Shown: positions 38,431 through 52,104, counted from the stretch's first letter. The stretch: 64,000 nt of DNA from Acanthacorydalis orientalis (GCA_034766995.1 CM068320.1:7186001-7250000); one strand, 5' to 3'. Made by a program: numbers and translations. The notes: generated from the letters alone by a model not told the origin.

Positions 38431-39959
38431 TAATGAAACTATAGACGTAATTCTACGTCAAATTTTTTTTTTAATTTACGAATACGAGTTAAAACTTCGG
38501 TCCTATATGGTAAGTGCTATGCGAAGAGATTGAAAAATCAAGATTTTCCTCTTTGAAATACTTTGAAGCCAGTAAAGCATAGCAGAGGTAATATAATAGT
38601 TCGAGCTGCTATGTCATGGCCTAGAGTTAGTGTAAGGTAAATGAATTAATCAACATATTTTAAACGTATCTAACGATCACTTTAAAATTTAGACAGAAAC
38701 ATTTTCATAATTATAATAGATTTGTCAATCCCACATATTAGAAATTGCGTTTTAATTAAAATTAAGTACTGATTTTAATTGATATCTTATAATTACTATA
38801 GTAATTAGTAAGACAAATATTTTAAAATTGAGAAGTGTAAGTATTAATTATGAAATAGTATTCTATATATGTTTATATAATATTTTATGAGTTAATTTAT
38901 TATATGTATGGTAATTATGCATTAGATATATATCTGAAAATGTAACGACTTTATCATGTAACAAAATCAAGTCAGATATTTGTTAGCAAATTAAGAGATA
39001 TGTTATAATTAAAATCGACTAAAATTGTTCAATAAGCGACCACAATTATTTTTCCTCTAATATCAAAACGTACATTTTTTATGATTTATACAGTTGTGCA
39101 TAAACATTTTTTCAAGTTTTTATTAGCAGGTGTTTGTTATATTATGTTATGTGTTTAATTAATAATTCATCATTTTAATCTAGTAAAATTATTATTTTTT
39201 ACATTATTTTGTTCAACATCTTATTTAAATATTTCGCATGAAAAAAATATAGGTTAATAAGAGCAATACATTACTTTATACAGACATCTTCAGCTTACTT
39301 GGATATTGATCAACACTATAATAGCACATTCACAGTGTTTCATATGCTTTTGTTGCTGTATGAGCTTTCATTGTATTATTTGTTACGTGTTGTTACATTT
39401 TATGTTACGTTTAATATTGAAAACATACATCATTTTCATTAATATGAGAGAATGAAATGACTCAAGTGGTTACAGTTAGTCGACGAGTACAGTACATGGC
39501 TAGTTAATAACCATTAAATAGAAAAAATTATAATAATCAATTGAAGATGTCGTTTTCATTTTAAATTATATATTATTATATATTAACGGTTTAATATTTA
39601 TGAAACGAAAATGTACATAATTATTAAATTTATTGAAACTTATTATCGGTTAACGCAACAAGTGAATTTCGTATGTATACACTAGTCTAATTTTATGTAT
39701 GGTTAGAAATGGATAATTTTATTTTTATTGTATCAATTTGAATAAATCCAAACGTAATGTTTGTAAAAAGTAATGCTTATATCTCGTATTAAAAGTAATT
39801 TGAAATAATTTTCATTAGTATCTTGTTTATTTTTTATTGTAGGTAAGTGATTATTCCAATATTTTTATACTGTATTTAATTTTGATGGTTATTTTTGTTC
39901 ACTGTTCTATATTAATACTTTTATTTGATTAATTTTCTTTAATTTCGTTCACTGTTCTA
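38431..39959. other. AT-rich stretch, nothing recognised
   Basis: No feature is supported. A CACTGTTCTAT motif occurs twice just before the mariner, the second at the insertion site. Confidence 0.4.
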
Positions 39960-41187
39960 TTGGGTTGGTTAAAAAGTAATTGCGTTTTTTTCTATGTAAA
40001 TGAAAGGCAAATTGTTTATGGGAAACAAAAACTTTATTAAACAATATATTGTCTATTTTGTTCGATTACCTTTGCCATCTTTCAGGCAACTTCATAATTC
40101 CACGCTCAAAATAGTTCTTATATTTTTTAGCAAAAAAATTCCAAGAATGATTTGATATCTTTATCACTAGTGAATGTTTTACCATTTAAGGCGTTTTGTA
40201 AAGGCGAAAAAATCGTAGTCTGATGATGACAGGTCTGGCGAATATGGTGGATGTGATAATATATCCCATCCAAGCTGCAAACATTTTTACGAGTGACCAA
40301 ACTTGTACGTAATCTAGCGTAATCATGATGAAGCACACACTTTTGCAATTTATTAATTCTGAACGATTCTGTTTATGAAATCATTCAATTGATTTAGTTG
40401 ATGACAATACACATCCGAATTAATGGTTTGGTTCCTTGGAAGCAGCTCAAAATACACAATACCATTGAAATCCCACTAAACTGATAGAATAACCTTCCTT
40501 TCGTCGATATCTGATTTTAAAGTGCTTAGGTTTATCACTCTTGCTCTACGATCTTTTTCGTTCGACGTTGTTGTAGATGATCCATTTTTCATCGCCTGTT
40601 ATCATGCATTTTAAGAATGGATCATTATCTTCACTTCTGAAGAGAGAATCGCAGTTTCCAATACGCTTAGTGTTCTTGTTAGTTGAGATCGTGTGGAATC
40701 CAAATATTGGCATTATTAACGCATACAAGATATTTTCAATAGTTTTTAACGTTACATTATGATATGTCAAGATTCTCAGCATACTTTCGTGTCGTTAAAC
40801 ATTGATTAAATTAGATCAATGCCTTCATTTTGTCATCATCAACTTCTATTAGGCTTCCTAAGCGTAGTGCATTGTTAACATTAAAATTTCCGGATCGAAA
40901 TTTATCAAACTAATTCTGAGACTCCCATAGCCTTTAAGCATCTTCACCATATGCATCATAAGTTTTGATAAGCTTGCATAACGTTTTTTTCCTTCCGGAA
41001 GTATTACAGCAAAATGCGACGAAAACGTTCTCTTTAATTTTTCATTTTGAAATCGACGGCAAACAAACAGTTTCTAATGATGAAATTTATAAAATGAATT
41101 TGTGATTTAGAATGAAGTTAGTTACATTTCAAGACATATATGTCCATCTATTAGGAAAAAAACGCAATTACTTTTTGTCAAACCCAA
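39960..41187 (-). mobile_element. mariner lineage E (mellifera-like), complete-length inactive copy
   Basis: 1,228 bp with well-matched terminal repeats, TTGGGTTGGTTAAAAAGTAA and inverted TTGGGTTTGACAAAAAGTAA, flanked by TA on both sides (39958-39959 and 41188-41189). Minus-strand transposase pieces are long. Frame 40546-40782 contains CDSLFRSEDNDPFLKCMITG then DEKWIIYNNVERKRS, with the first catalytic Asp intact. Frame 40127-40348 contains HHDYARLRTSLVTRK (second Asp kept, Asn changed) and ends NALNGKTFTSDKDIKSFLEF. The third Asp block is shifted out of frame between them. It is the best preserved mariner here, yet cannot give a full-length enzyme. Confidence 0.92.
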
Positions 41188-41189
41188 TA

Positions 41190-42038
41190 AAATAAAAGAG
41201 AAAAAATAAAAAAGTGAGTAATAAATTTTCACTAGTTACAATTAAGCTAATTTATACTGTAAACGATATAAGTTTTACTATTATACACGGATTTTGTGGT
41301 TTGAAATGTAATAAGCGAATATTATATAATTGCTTACGATAAACTTGAAAACTCATCATATTTTTCAATATGATACAATTTTTTTACAAACAGTAACAAT
41401 TATTACCTGTCATTAATCATTGATCTAATGAAAGGTATGTCATATTTTTGATTCACATATTAAATTAAATTTGAGAATTTTTCTTGTGATTTTAATATAA
41501 ATGCTCTTAGTTTATTTATTTTTATATTTTATTATGAAGGCGGATTAAAAAATATGATTAATATGAACATCCCATAGAAACTACGAAGAAATTCTAATCA
41601 AATTCAAGATAAACATAGTAATATAAACGTTGTCACTTATGTGCTAAGTATTGTAAGATTAGTGAAAAATAAAACTTAGGAGGTAAATTTAAAAAAACGA
41701 ATTTGTGTTCGGAATAAAATTTCACTCAGATTTCTTTCTTTTTGTAAGTAGTGTTTTTCTGATAAAAACAAATATTTATTTAAAACCACATTAATTTAAG
41801 AATAAATTGTGTATTATGTTAAAATGTAAACGTGACAGATTGTATGCGTGGGTATCGAAATTTACATTTAATTATAAACGAATATTTACTTAAAAAAAAT
41901 TATATGTTCACGAAATTCATAACCATTGTTTCTAACTATTAATTTGCTAAAAATGTTTAATAATTTGTAAAACTGTACTGAAATAATTTCATAAAATCTA
42001 GTAGTTATAGTTGAATTATAATAAACATTTTCCAAATA
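41190..42038. other. AT-rich stretch, nothing recognised
   Basis: No feature is supported. Confidence 0.45.
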
Positions 42039-42740
42039 TATGGTTGATGCAAAAATAATTGTGGTTTTTATCAATTTAAGTTTGGCGCCGATTTTTCTAG
42101 TTATCTTTGGTAATAGTCATGTGATACATCATTGTAAACAAGGAAATTAGACTACTGATTTCAGATTATGTCTATTTTTTCATTCTCTAGTATTTTTGGT
42201 TATAACCTCTTAACTTAGACATGGAAAAAATAAAATTTGCGCGATTTTGTTTTATGAGTTTAAATTTAGACATAAAGCAACATAAACTGCTTGAAATATC
42301 AAATTAGTTTTTAGCGTAGAGTCAGTTAGTGAATGTATTTCAACACTGGTTCCAAAAATTTCGTATTGAAAACGAAAGCCTTGATGATAAGGGGGGTCGT
42401 GGACGTGCTTCAGCTATAGTCAATAATGATTTAAGAACCATTATTGAAGCAGACCCACGTAAAACAACTCGAGACGTGGCAGAAGAACTCAATGTTGATC
42501 ATTCAATAGTTGTTAGACATTTGAACCTAATTAGAAAAACAAAAAAAATTGGACAAATGGGTGTTGTATGAACTAAACTAACTTTAAGCGATACGAAGTC
42601 TGCTCTGCGCTTCTTTTGTGCAACAAAAATGATCTTTCTTGATCGCATTGTCACATGTGATGAAAAGTGGATTCTCTACAACAATCGAAAACATTCATCA
42701 CAATGGCTAGAACAAAGAGAAGTATAAAAACTGTTTCCTA
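42039..42740 (+). mobile_element. mariner lineage A, 3'-truncated copy
   Basis: The left end (about ATGGTTGATGCAAAAATAAT) matches lineage A. The open frame 42329-42571 encodes the helix-turn-helix part (VFQHWFQKFRIENESLDDKG, then DLRTIIEADPRKTTRDVAEE and LNVDHSIVVRHLN) with only conservative changes. The first catalytic region follows in another frame (CDEKWILYNNRKHSSQWLEQ). Homology ends near 42740, after KLFPK. No right terminal repeat is present, so the copy is truncated. Nucleotide similarity to 13747-14900 is plain over the 5' untranslated part. Confidence 0.88.
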
Positions 42741-43636
42741 AAGTAGCTGTTTTAGTATGTTGCACAAAACTCATTTCTTGTTATTTGAAAACAATGTTAT
42801 GATAACTATTTTATAAGAAAAACGTTTTAGATCTAATCAACTTTTTTGCACTGGTACAAAAGTTAACGTACTTAAATTTTGTGCCCGAACTTGGAAATTT
42901 AAAAAATATGCTTTGAAACATCAATATAAATATATTGACTCATTTTATTGAAAATGAAATGAAGGATTTAAGACGTCTCCAGCCTGCAATCTCACACTAT
43001 GAGCCAGTACAAAAATAATGACATCCCTTTATGATTTGTAATTGTCTGGAGAATAATTTATTTTATTCAATGCTCGAATTTTTCTGTAAAGTTTTCTTCC
43101 GGAATATATAAAATATTTGGAATTTATACTTATCATTAAAAATAACGCTTTTATGAAAGTTTTTTGATACCTTCACGTGTTTTTCTTGCAAATAAAGATA
43201 TGTTTCTTTATTGTCTATGATTCTTTTTTGAAATTAAAGCATGATAATGCTTATTGCTGCTCGTTCGACGAATTATTTCAGGAATGTCTTCCACGTACCA
43301 TCTGGTACGTTCATGAATATTTTTTTGAAGCTATGTCTAAATTTATTTCCGTACGTTTTAAATTCAATTTTTTCTGTTCACTTAATATTTTGGAATTCAA
43401 TATACGTATTTTATTCACAAATATATTTTCAATCTGGTATTTTCTGATGGTATGTCGTAGTTTTCAACATCTATCTAAGAATAGTATCCCTGCAGAAACT
43501 AGTAATGGAGTTGACTTGTAGAAAGATGTTGCCTTTAACATCTACCACAGAATGGCATACACGTCGAAATTATTAACAGAGAGTAGATATTCGAATGATC
43601 AAAAAGGATGAAGGCTGTCAGAACAACGTCTCAAAG

Positions 43637-43686
<50 letters not shown>

Positions 43687-44019
43687 TAATTTGATTTATT
43701 ATAAATAACTAAATATTATTACTATACATGTAAATATTTTAATAAAATATTATAATAAAAGTTCAAAAATTATTTAAAGGTAAGTTTTTTAATATTCTTT
43801 TATATCAAATACATTTCAACAAAAACGGTTATAGTTTCACCAGTAATGGGAAATATAATAAAATGAAACTATAAAAAATATAAGCATATAGATTTGTTTT
43901 TATTCCTTATATGATAAAGTATCAATTAAAGTTTTAAACGTAATTAATCACATTACAAAAAGAATAGTGATGGTTAATAAATTTGAACGAATCAATTAAT
44001 CTCGTTCTCACAGATAACT
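42741..44019. other. AT-rich stretch with a TA array
   Basis: A 114-codon plus ORF at 43177-43521 is Phe-rich and unrecognised. The TA array at 43640-43682 is the only firm feature. Confidence 0.35.
43640..43682. repeat. (TA)n microsatellite
   Basis: TA array. Confidence 0.95.
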
Positions 44020-44470
44020 ACGAGGTTCCCAACGATGCGATTATAAATAAAATGACATCACTATCGATGATAAATGTAACATAAAAGAGATATTCTGGGC
44101 GTTAATGATAAAGCCGTCATATAATTTCTGGTGATTATGACTGCAGTCTGCGGCTATGTGCAAAAAGAACTCGAGGGTGTGAATCCGGCGCGAGTAGACT
44201 GCCGCCATTGCTCTAGGGGCTGCGAATGGGCACGACAACTTAGTGACGCGAAGCATATTGGAAAAGTTTTCAGCAAAATTCCGAACTGTCGTCATAAACA
44301 TCGGAAAATCATTTATGATCAAAGAAGGAGGCAGCTCGAACGGCACTAGTGGCACCGAATTACATTTAAATTCTACCGTGAATGAGTGCGAATAGGGCAG
44401 ACGGTGAACGTTTATCCAGTGGCGTGACGATACTGTGCGTGTTTCTTTCAGTATGCTGACTTCGTGTATG
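44020..44470. other. GC-richer island 7
   Basis: Balanced composition and CpG (GAATCCGGCGCGAGTAGACT near 44180). A 104-codon minus ORF (44041-44355) and an overlapping 72-codon plus ORF (44131-44349) are unrecognised. A CAGTGGCGTGACG motif lies at 44417. It is bordered on the right by a mariner end. Confidence 0.4.
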
Positions 44471-44472
44471 TA

Positions 44473-44980
44473 CTAGGTGTACAAATTAATTCGGTGCGTT
44501 TTTTATAGAAAATTTTTTTAAGAAAAAATAGAATACATTTCAATTCTCAAAATATCCCCCATTATTTTGTATAACTTTGGTTCATGTATCGGATAACTAA
44601 CGAACTTGTTGAAAAAAGATGGCGGCTTTGAGTCGATAAAGACGAAATGCATTTTTGGAGCTTTTCCACTATTTTAACATTTTTGTATATTTTATGTGTT
44701 AAAACACCTCCCAAAGCTGAGAAAATCATTTCGGCGGCTTCGGTAGCATTTTTTTTTCAACTAAAATGCAAAAAGTATGAATACAAAATATGCTGATTTT
44801 TAGACGTCATCGTGTTCACTACTGGTTTTTAAGATTATGTCAACTGTTGGCCAAGATATATAGTGTTTTAAATGTTAAGGTTAGTAGTTCAAAATTCTAA
44901 AACGACGAGAAGATATTTTAATTTAAAAAAGAGTTATGATTAATTCAATTTAAAGACACGGAATTAATTTTTACACTTAA
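44473..44980 (-). mobile_element. mariner lineage B, internally deleted copy 1
   Basis: 508 bp with ends CTAGGTGTACAAATTAATTC and inverted TTAAGTGTAAAAATTAATTC. TA precedes the left end (44471-44472). Only about 210 bp of one end and 270 bp of the other remain relative to the complete copy at 9139-10426. The join lies at TTTTAACATTTTTGTATATT near 44690. Neither the helix-turn-helix core nor the catalytic domain is left complete. The copy at 55250-55635 has the same join. Confidence 0.88.
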
Positions 44981-45132
44981 AAATTATTAACATATAAAGA
45001 ATGTGTAAAAATTTTATTTAAATATTTACATAAATATTTAATTATATATGAAGAATAAATATTTTTTTGAAAAAAGAAATGTGTTGTAAAGCTAATGTTG
45101 ATGCCGAATATATTTTTGAGTTTAAATTTAAC

Positions 45133-45137
<5 letters not shown>

Positions 45138-45178
<41 letters not shown>

Positions 45179-45193
45179 TACATATATATATAT
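45138..45193. repeat. (TA)n microsatellite
   Basis: TA array with TACATA variants. Confidence 0.95.
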
Positions 45194-45840
45194 AATAAAA
45201 AGCTGCATTGTTAAAAATCCAAACTGTTCTTTCTATTTTCCCATCAATTTTGACGGGCTATAAACTTGTAATAAATTAAACTTCAAATTAAACGTTTAAA
45301 TATAAAATTATTTTTTAATTTATTTTTAATGTAATTTGTATTCATTTTTGAACTATATAATACTCAATTTTTTTAACAATATTAATATTTAATAACAATA
45401 TTTTGCATTATTGCTATTAATTTCTATTTATGTATGGTTAAGTCTTGTACCAATATGTCATTTTGATATAATGTAGATGAGATTTATGATCATGAACGTT
45501 CATAAGTTATTTATTATTATGATTTTGTAGTAGTTAGAAATTAATGGAAACAATTACGTTTTTGAAAGTTACTTAGGCCTTTAAAATGTGTACGCTTATA
45601 TATATATATATTATATATATACAATCGTAATATCTATCTGATTTTATATCTATAATTCCACCAGTATTCTTTTTGGCGTTCCTGAGCTCTAATGAGTCAT
45701 TGAATGGTTATCTGCTATAACTAATTTGTACTTTTGAACTAGTTTTAATGTTAGCGACCTGCCTCTTGATGGGAACTGAAATTAATTGTATCAGATAACT
45801 ATTTATTTAACTTAACAAGATCGAGATTAAAACACACACA

Positions 45841-45843
<3 letters not shown>

Positions 45844-45887
<44 letters not shown>
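45844..45887. repeat. (TA)n microsatellite
   Basis: TA array. Confidence 0.95.
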
Positions 45888-45891
<4 letters not shown>

Positions 45892-46103
45892 TTATTTATT
45901 TAAGAAATTTACAATGTAAAAAATGTTTACGATTTTTTACAAACATTCGCTATTTAAACAAATAATATGTAAAAAAATAAAAAATTTTACTTATATAGAT
46001 ACTTATTCTATTCCTAATCTGTTGAAATTTATTTCAAAATAAAATTGAAAAATGTTTTCTTCGACAATAAATGATTAATTGTGAAATGACCTATGATTTA
46101 ATG

Positions 46104-46106
<3 letters not shown>

Positions 46107-46150
<44 letters not shown>

Positions 46151-46175
46151 GTGTGTGTTTGTGGGTGTGTGTGAA
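46107..46175. repeat. (TA)n-(GT)n microsatellite
   Basis: TA array passing into a GT array. Confidence 0.95.
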
Positions 46176-46384
46176 TATGTATGAATACATATTACGAAAA
46201 CAGTTTTCAAAGGTGTGCAGCCTGATAATGAAGAACTGTTTCTTTTTAATTATTTTTATTTTCAATATAATCTTTCTTAAGTTATACGCACTTTATCTAG
46301 CGATACTTCTCTTCTTTATACCATTTCGGAAGTCTGATTTCTCAGTGTCTATAAAGTAGCCGTTTGCTGTTTTTCAGCGTATAA

Positions 46385-46770
46385 TTTGAATAAAATCGCT
46401 TGCCAGTATGGAAGTTTTTGAGATTTTAGAATAGTAGGCTGTTTGACGTAGCTAAGTCAAACAAATACGGTGGATTGCAACAAATTGTACTCAATTTGGC
46501 TTCAATTCAAATTTGAATTCAATTGTCCGCAAACAAGGCACCAATCACGGTAAATATCTCTTTATTTGAGATACCCATAACTTTTGTAATTTCAAGCAAC
46601 TTTAATAGGGCGATCCTCTAAAACAAATCATGCAGTTTATTGATGATTTTTGGCGGCATTGCACTTTTTGATACTACAGGGGTGTTCACCCATTTTCCAA
46701 GTTTATACGACAACGTTTAAATTTTGCCTCTCATTTTTTTGACAGTTGTAAATTAAGGTAGAATATCATC
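46385..46770 (-). mobile_element. mariner-type remnant, N-terminal helix-turn-helix part
   Basis: On the minus strand a frame at about 46665-46545 reads PPKIINKLHDLF, a stop, then LLKLLEITKVMGISNKEIFT and VIGALFADN. This is the second helix-turn-helix region of SETMAR-like mariner transposases (KI..H.IVLEDRR.K..EIA..MGIS...). Downstream, YYSKISKTSILASDF may be the family's C-terminal region, which would imply an internal deletion. No terminal repeats could be found, so limits are approximate. Confidence 0.6.
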
Positions 46771-47352
46771 CAATACCTTATTTATCTCATTAAAAATTTC
46801 AGTTAATGTTAAACTTGTTTATTAAAAGAAAACTTTCAAAACTATCATTACACATATCCAGTTTATCTCTTTTAAAAAATACAATGAGATGATTTTATTT
46901 AAACAGTCGTTTATAACTGATATATTTTTACCGATCAATTATATCGATATTTCACAGTTATTTATGACAGGTGTGGAAAATGAAACGAAGGAAATTTTAA
47001 GCATACCACGAACATTTGTATGCCAAGTTACGAAATTTTTAAATTGCCTTCCTGTTATTATTTTTGTTTAGTCGAATTTCTTTCTTATTTTTTAGTTATA
47101 CATTGTGTTTAAGTGCATTTTTTTAAATAAAATAGTTCGTTATTTAAATGCTGCATAACTAATTTTTTGTGGTTGCAAGTTCTCATTTAATTATGGTGTT
47201 TTAGTATAATTTTAAGTACTCAATAATAACCAAAGTTCCGTTGTTAATAAATTCTGTTTATTATAAAAATCAAGAAGTAGTTATATTTTTCCAGTTAATA
47301 GACAATCATATGGCATTCAGTTAAATTTGAATTTTTTTTAAATGTAACCTAA

Positions 47353-47421
<69 letters not shown>

Positions 47422-47443
47422 ATGACTTTTAAGTATTAACTTG

Positions 47444-47486
<43 letters not shown>

Positions 47487-48307
47487 TAAACTGAATTCAA
47501 TATTTCCCACAGAATATTTCATTGTTTAATCATTTAATATATAAAATATACATAAACATAATAAAGTGCCAATAATACTAGTTTTTAATAAAGATAGACC
47601 AACATTTCTTTAAGTACTATTATATCAAGGAATTATTTTTCAAGATGTGATTAACATTTTCATATTTAGTGAATATTAAGAAATAAGAATAGAATAATAA
47701 TTAAAGAAACTTTTTATAAGTATTATAACATAAGTGCTTCTATAAAACTTAAAATGTTAACCAACTTAATTCTTTTTACATAAATATCAATGATTTGTAA
47801 TATAGATTCTCAAATTTCATTGTTCTTTTTTTAAAGTTCTTCATTCTTTCTTACACAAGATCTGTTACAAAGTAATTACTAATTATGTAAATCATGAAGA
47901 ATAAAGTGTAATAATATGTAGTATACTATTTGTTCCTTATTACATTTCCACACTCAAACTGAATGAGTGTAAGTGGTGTTAAGAGTAAATATACGTGTGA
48001 TGAAGACCACAACGAAAAGAAAATTTGAAATAATAAACAATGACTTGTGACTGTCTTGTTAGAAGAGTGCTAATGACATCAGTATTAATGCGCTTGTAAA
48101 CCTCAAATATTAATTCTTCTTATATCAAATTAAAATATAGTATCATCTAAAATAAAATGATTGTAAATACTTGGCTCAAGAACAGTTGTTTTGATGGAAT
48201 AAAATATTTGTGTAGAATAGTGGAATGTTAGAAAACAAAATGTGTATTTGATAGATATTAGCAGTAAACATGAATTTCAATGTAGTAAAAGAACTGATTA
48301 AAATTTT
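46771..48307. other. AT-rich stretch with TA arrays
   Basis: TA arrays at 47356-47416 and 47449-47484. A 60-codon ORF at 46889-47071 is unrecognised. Confidence 0.4.
47356..47484. repeat. two (TA)n arrays with short spacer
   Basis: Arrays at 47356-47416 and 47449-47484. Confidence 0.95.
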
Positions 48308-48642
48308 GATTGATGTTGCGTGATTAAAATTAAATAAAAGTTGTTTACAAATTTTAAACTGATAATTTAGAGATCCAAAAATGTTGTATGATATTTATTT
48401 TTAAAAATCGAGCAACGTAGATAGCAGTTTCGAAAAGGAATTGATTATTATTATTATTACAAACATATATTTTTATTATCAGTCTTATTTTAATTGATGT
48501 TGTGCGATTAAAATTAAATTGGAAGTTGTCTGCAAATTTTAAACTGATGATTTAGAGATCCAAAAATGGTGTATGATATTTATTTTAAAAAAATCGAGTA
48601 ACATGAATAGCAGTTTCAAAAAGAAGTTGGTTCTTATTATTA
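48308..48642. repeat. tandem duplication, about 150-bp unit at 182-bp offset
   Basis: Copy 1 (about 48308-48460) and copy 2 (about 48490-48642) share RATTGATGTTG, CGATTAAAATTAAAT, TTTTAAACTGATRATTTAGA, GATCCAAAAATG and ATAGCAGTTTC in order, with scattered substitutions and small indels. Confidence 0.88.
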
Positions 48643-49035
48643 CCAACGCTTAAATGAGAAGCATGTGTGTAAATTTATTACTATTTCCAACAAAAACTGA
48701 ATTTTCTAGCATGATTTCAACAAGACAATAATCTGAAATTACAAATGAAAAATTATTGAACAAAAAAACTTCTCACGTATAAATCGAAAATCAAAATCAT
48801 GATTGTATTTTTAACTTAAACAATATAGTTCTTGAACTTTTTAATACAGAAATTCATTATAAATATAACATTCTACATAAAAATCGTTGACAGGACGTAA
48901 AAAATTCAATAATCATGAGAGCGACGATTCTTGAACCATCACTATGATAATATGCTATTCGATTCAATAACAATCGTTCAATTAATATAAACAGAATCGA
49001 TTATATTTAACAATTTAGGAATTATTTCTTTATAA

Positions 49036-49105
49036 TATATATGTATATATATATATATACATATATAGGTGTATATAATATATATGTGTATATATATATA
49101 TATAA
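49036..49105. repeat. (TA)n microsatellite, interrupted
   Basis: TA array with ATGTGT and AGGTG interruptions. Confidence 0.9.
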
Positions 49106-49165
49106 GGTATAATGAAACTGGTAGATAGGAACTTCCAAACCTGCTACGAGGGCTGAAAACAAACC

Positions 49166-49171
<6 letters not shown>

Positions 49172-49231
<60 letters not shown>
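49172..49231. repeat. (TA)n-(GA)n microsatellite
   Basis: TA array passing into a GA array (49199-49230). Confidence 0.95.
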
Positions 49232-49233
<2 letters not shown>

Positions 49234-49494
49234 GGATTTAATATATTTCATTTTCCAGTCTTCTAATTTTTTGTATAAAAATATTTTTAGAAGTCTTAAC
49301 TTGATGTTGATATAAATAAATAATTACAAAAAAAGTTTGTACAAGTAAAAAAGAAGACTATTTCATATTTTTATAAAAAAAGGTAATTGTTTTAAATTGA
49401 AACCCCTTGCACCAATTTGCTCTCTTATGTAGAGATATATTCTTATATAAATAGAATCGATTATATTTAGCAATTTAGGAATTATTTTTTTATA

Positions 49495-49529
<35 letters not shown>

Positions 49530-49659
49530 CAAACATTTTGTGACTAATTGTCGTTAAAAATCGTCGTTAAAAATCGTTATATCCTTGGAAATATATTTAA
49601 TAATATATAATTTAAAGCGACACGTCAAAACTTATAAATTTAAAACTTAGATTAATGCT

Positions 49660-49990
49660 TTGGATACAAGTTTCTGTTGTCGCCTCAAGCCGATCTCGTT
49701 ACGCCACTGTCTTGGACTAAAAGGCTAACAGTGAACGTAGAACGGACGGAAACTGAACTAACTGCTACGTTTCAACTATGACAGAGCTGCCGCGTCGGTA
49801 ATTAGTTTTAGAGCGGCGATAGTTACCGTCGTACTGTTTTATGACGCGTGTGTCTAACATAGCGAGGACGCCGAATCGATATTGGGTTTCTTGTTGTCAG
49901 TTGCAGTCGAAACTGATGATATGGGAATTAGCGTTCCGTGTTGTTTTTGAATAGACAGCGAAACAAGTTAAAGAGCAATGTACCAGTATC
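49660..49990. other. GC-richer island 8
   Basis: Balanced composition (AGAGCGGCGATAGTTACCGT near 49811). It starts at an inverted CAGTGGCGTAACGAG motif (49695-49709). TCAGTT at 49898-49903 fits an insect initiator, but no downstream promoter element is evident. No recognisable ORF. Confidence 0.35.
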
Positions 49991-50131
49991 GAGAATGGAA
50001 ATTTTCGGTAATTTATCACTTGAAATAGACATGTAATACTTTTTATCATACCTCTATAAAAACAATGTATTGGTGTTATTACATCATTTTTTTATTGAAA
50101 ACAATTAAAAATATCCACGAAGGACCTTTAT

Positions 50132-50179
<48 letters not shown>

Positions 50180-51284
50180 TAGAGATTAATTAACTGACAC
50201 CTTCCTTCATATTATACATTAATTTGTAGTTAAAGTATCTCTTACTATTAGGTGCTAAGAGCAACTTAATTATGAATAATCGCCTTGATGAACATTATAT
50301 TTTCATATTACTAGTTAGTCTTCTAAATGAAAATTTAAATAATAGAATCTATTTAAAAAAACAGTCTATTGAGGAGTGTAAAATAAAATTTAAATAGAGG
50401 CCAGCTCTCAAAACGTGCAAGGCTTTCAAACCATTGAGTTCTTAGGTGGGAAATCAAGCTAATTTTAAAATAGGATATTTGTATTTTTTAAGTATTGAAC
50501 GAAAAATAAGAACTGTTTGAAAAATAACTAGCGAGAAATAAAGCGAAAAGACAGTGAGGTACTGATAAAAATATAATGTTACATTGACTTTGAGGTCATC
50601 ATTGTACCTCATCAGCTAATGGAAGATTAATATGAAAAAATATTTAGCATTAAACAGTGAGAGCAATTAGGAGAGAACTGTCTGAAATGAATTAAGAGAG
50701 AAATAAATACATAGAGTACATATCACTTTTCTCCATACAAAAAAAACAAAGATTTTACAACTAATGTTAAATTAATTCCTTAAATAAATTTCTCATTAAC
50801 ATCAATTTCTTTTTTAATAAAAAATGTGCAATTTTTATTAATTACTCATTTTTATTTGTTGTTTATCTCTATTTTGATGTCGACATTATCATCCGAAGAG
50901 CGGTAAGGTATAGAAATCTATAATATAAAAATCTATCAAATTTTTCTTTCTTTTAGAGCCCTAGAATGATAGAATTGCAATCGAAATGTACATCAAAAAC
51001 AAGAATCAAAAATTATTAATAATCAATTATTCACCAAGGTGATTAGAAACAATCTGATTTGTGGAAACTGAAATACATACTTTATATAACTCATAAATAG
51101 ACTAGAACATTTTGTCTATATGTATTAAAGTAATTATGAATATTGAAGTAAAAAGTAGACAAAAAATTTACGATGAAAATATTGGACTAAATAATTTTCA
51201 TTATAAAATTTCGTGCGACTTATAAATTTCCTTCAAATAAATAGTGGAAACGTTTAATTTATTTTCATCGTGGGAATACTATTA

Positions 51285-51288
<4 letters not shown>

Positions 51289-51331
<43 letters not shown>
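51289..51331. repeat. (TA)n microsatellite
   Basis: TA array. Confidence 0.95.
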
Positions 51332-51334
<3 letters not shown>

Positions 51335-52095
51335 CACTCGAACACTCAAGCGATAATGTAATACAATTGTATTTGAGCCAGGTTCAGTTTGTCTTTTGTA
51401 GGTAATTTTACCCTCCCACTAAAAGAATCATTCGACTTAAAGCCAAACTACAAGTTTAAATTAGAAAACATTTAGCTTATAAAAGATTATTGTCTTAGAA
51501 GAAATATAGGTTTAATCTTTTATAGTTTATATGCCAACGTTATTAGAAACATTTAGAAAATTTATTGTAAATAGTATAAAAAAATAATTGGTTTAAAATA
51601 AATTGGTCAAAATGTATATAAAGTTTTCTTAGTTTGCAGGTACCTGTATTCATAAATGTAAACAAAAATTTGAAACAATGTGAAGTTACACTATTTTTAA
51701 TTTATTTCATCTAATTTTCGATTTTTTAAAATGTCATTAACTGTCCTTAGATTTGTATTTTTCAGAATACCTCAATTGAAAAAGTAGTTGTAAATAGTTA
51801 TGTTATAATTGATTACAATTGGAAAATATTTGATATGTCTCAAAAATGTCAATAAAAGAGAAAATAAATTCTAATCTAGAAAATACATCATTGTGTTTGT
51901 AATAGTTGAAAATACTACTAGATTAAATTTCAAAAATAAGCGATTATTTTTGCCTGAGAAAGGCTTAATTAGTAAACTTATACATGATATATATTCGTAT
52001 AAGTATAGATTATATGATGTAATATTTTAAGTCGAATTAATATTTAGTAAAAAAAAGTTAACGAATAGGCACACAAATTCAGAAAAATATTTATA

Positions 52096-52104
52096 CACAC
52101 ACAT

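Larger units (their letters stand above)
45194..46384. other. AT-rich stretch with microsatellites
   Basis: TA array 45844-45887 (after ACACACAGAC) and TA/GT array 46107-46175. No gene is seen. Confidence 0.4.

Noticed and set aside
43177..43521. 114-codon plus-strand ORF as a gene
   Set aside because: Phe/Ile/Lys-rich composition expected from AT-rich DNA, a second overlapping ORF in another frame, and no recognisable motif.
44041..44355. 104-codon minus-strand ORF in GC-richer island 7
   Set aside because: An overlapping plus-strand ORF of similar quality exists, and long ORFs are expected by chance where stop codons are rarer. No family recognised.
46495..46520. AATTCAAATTTGAATT palindrome as a regulatory site
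   Set aside because: Short AT-only palindromes are common by chance here and it lies inside a mariner remnant.
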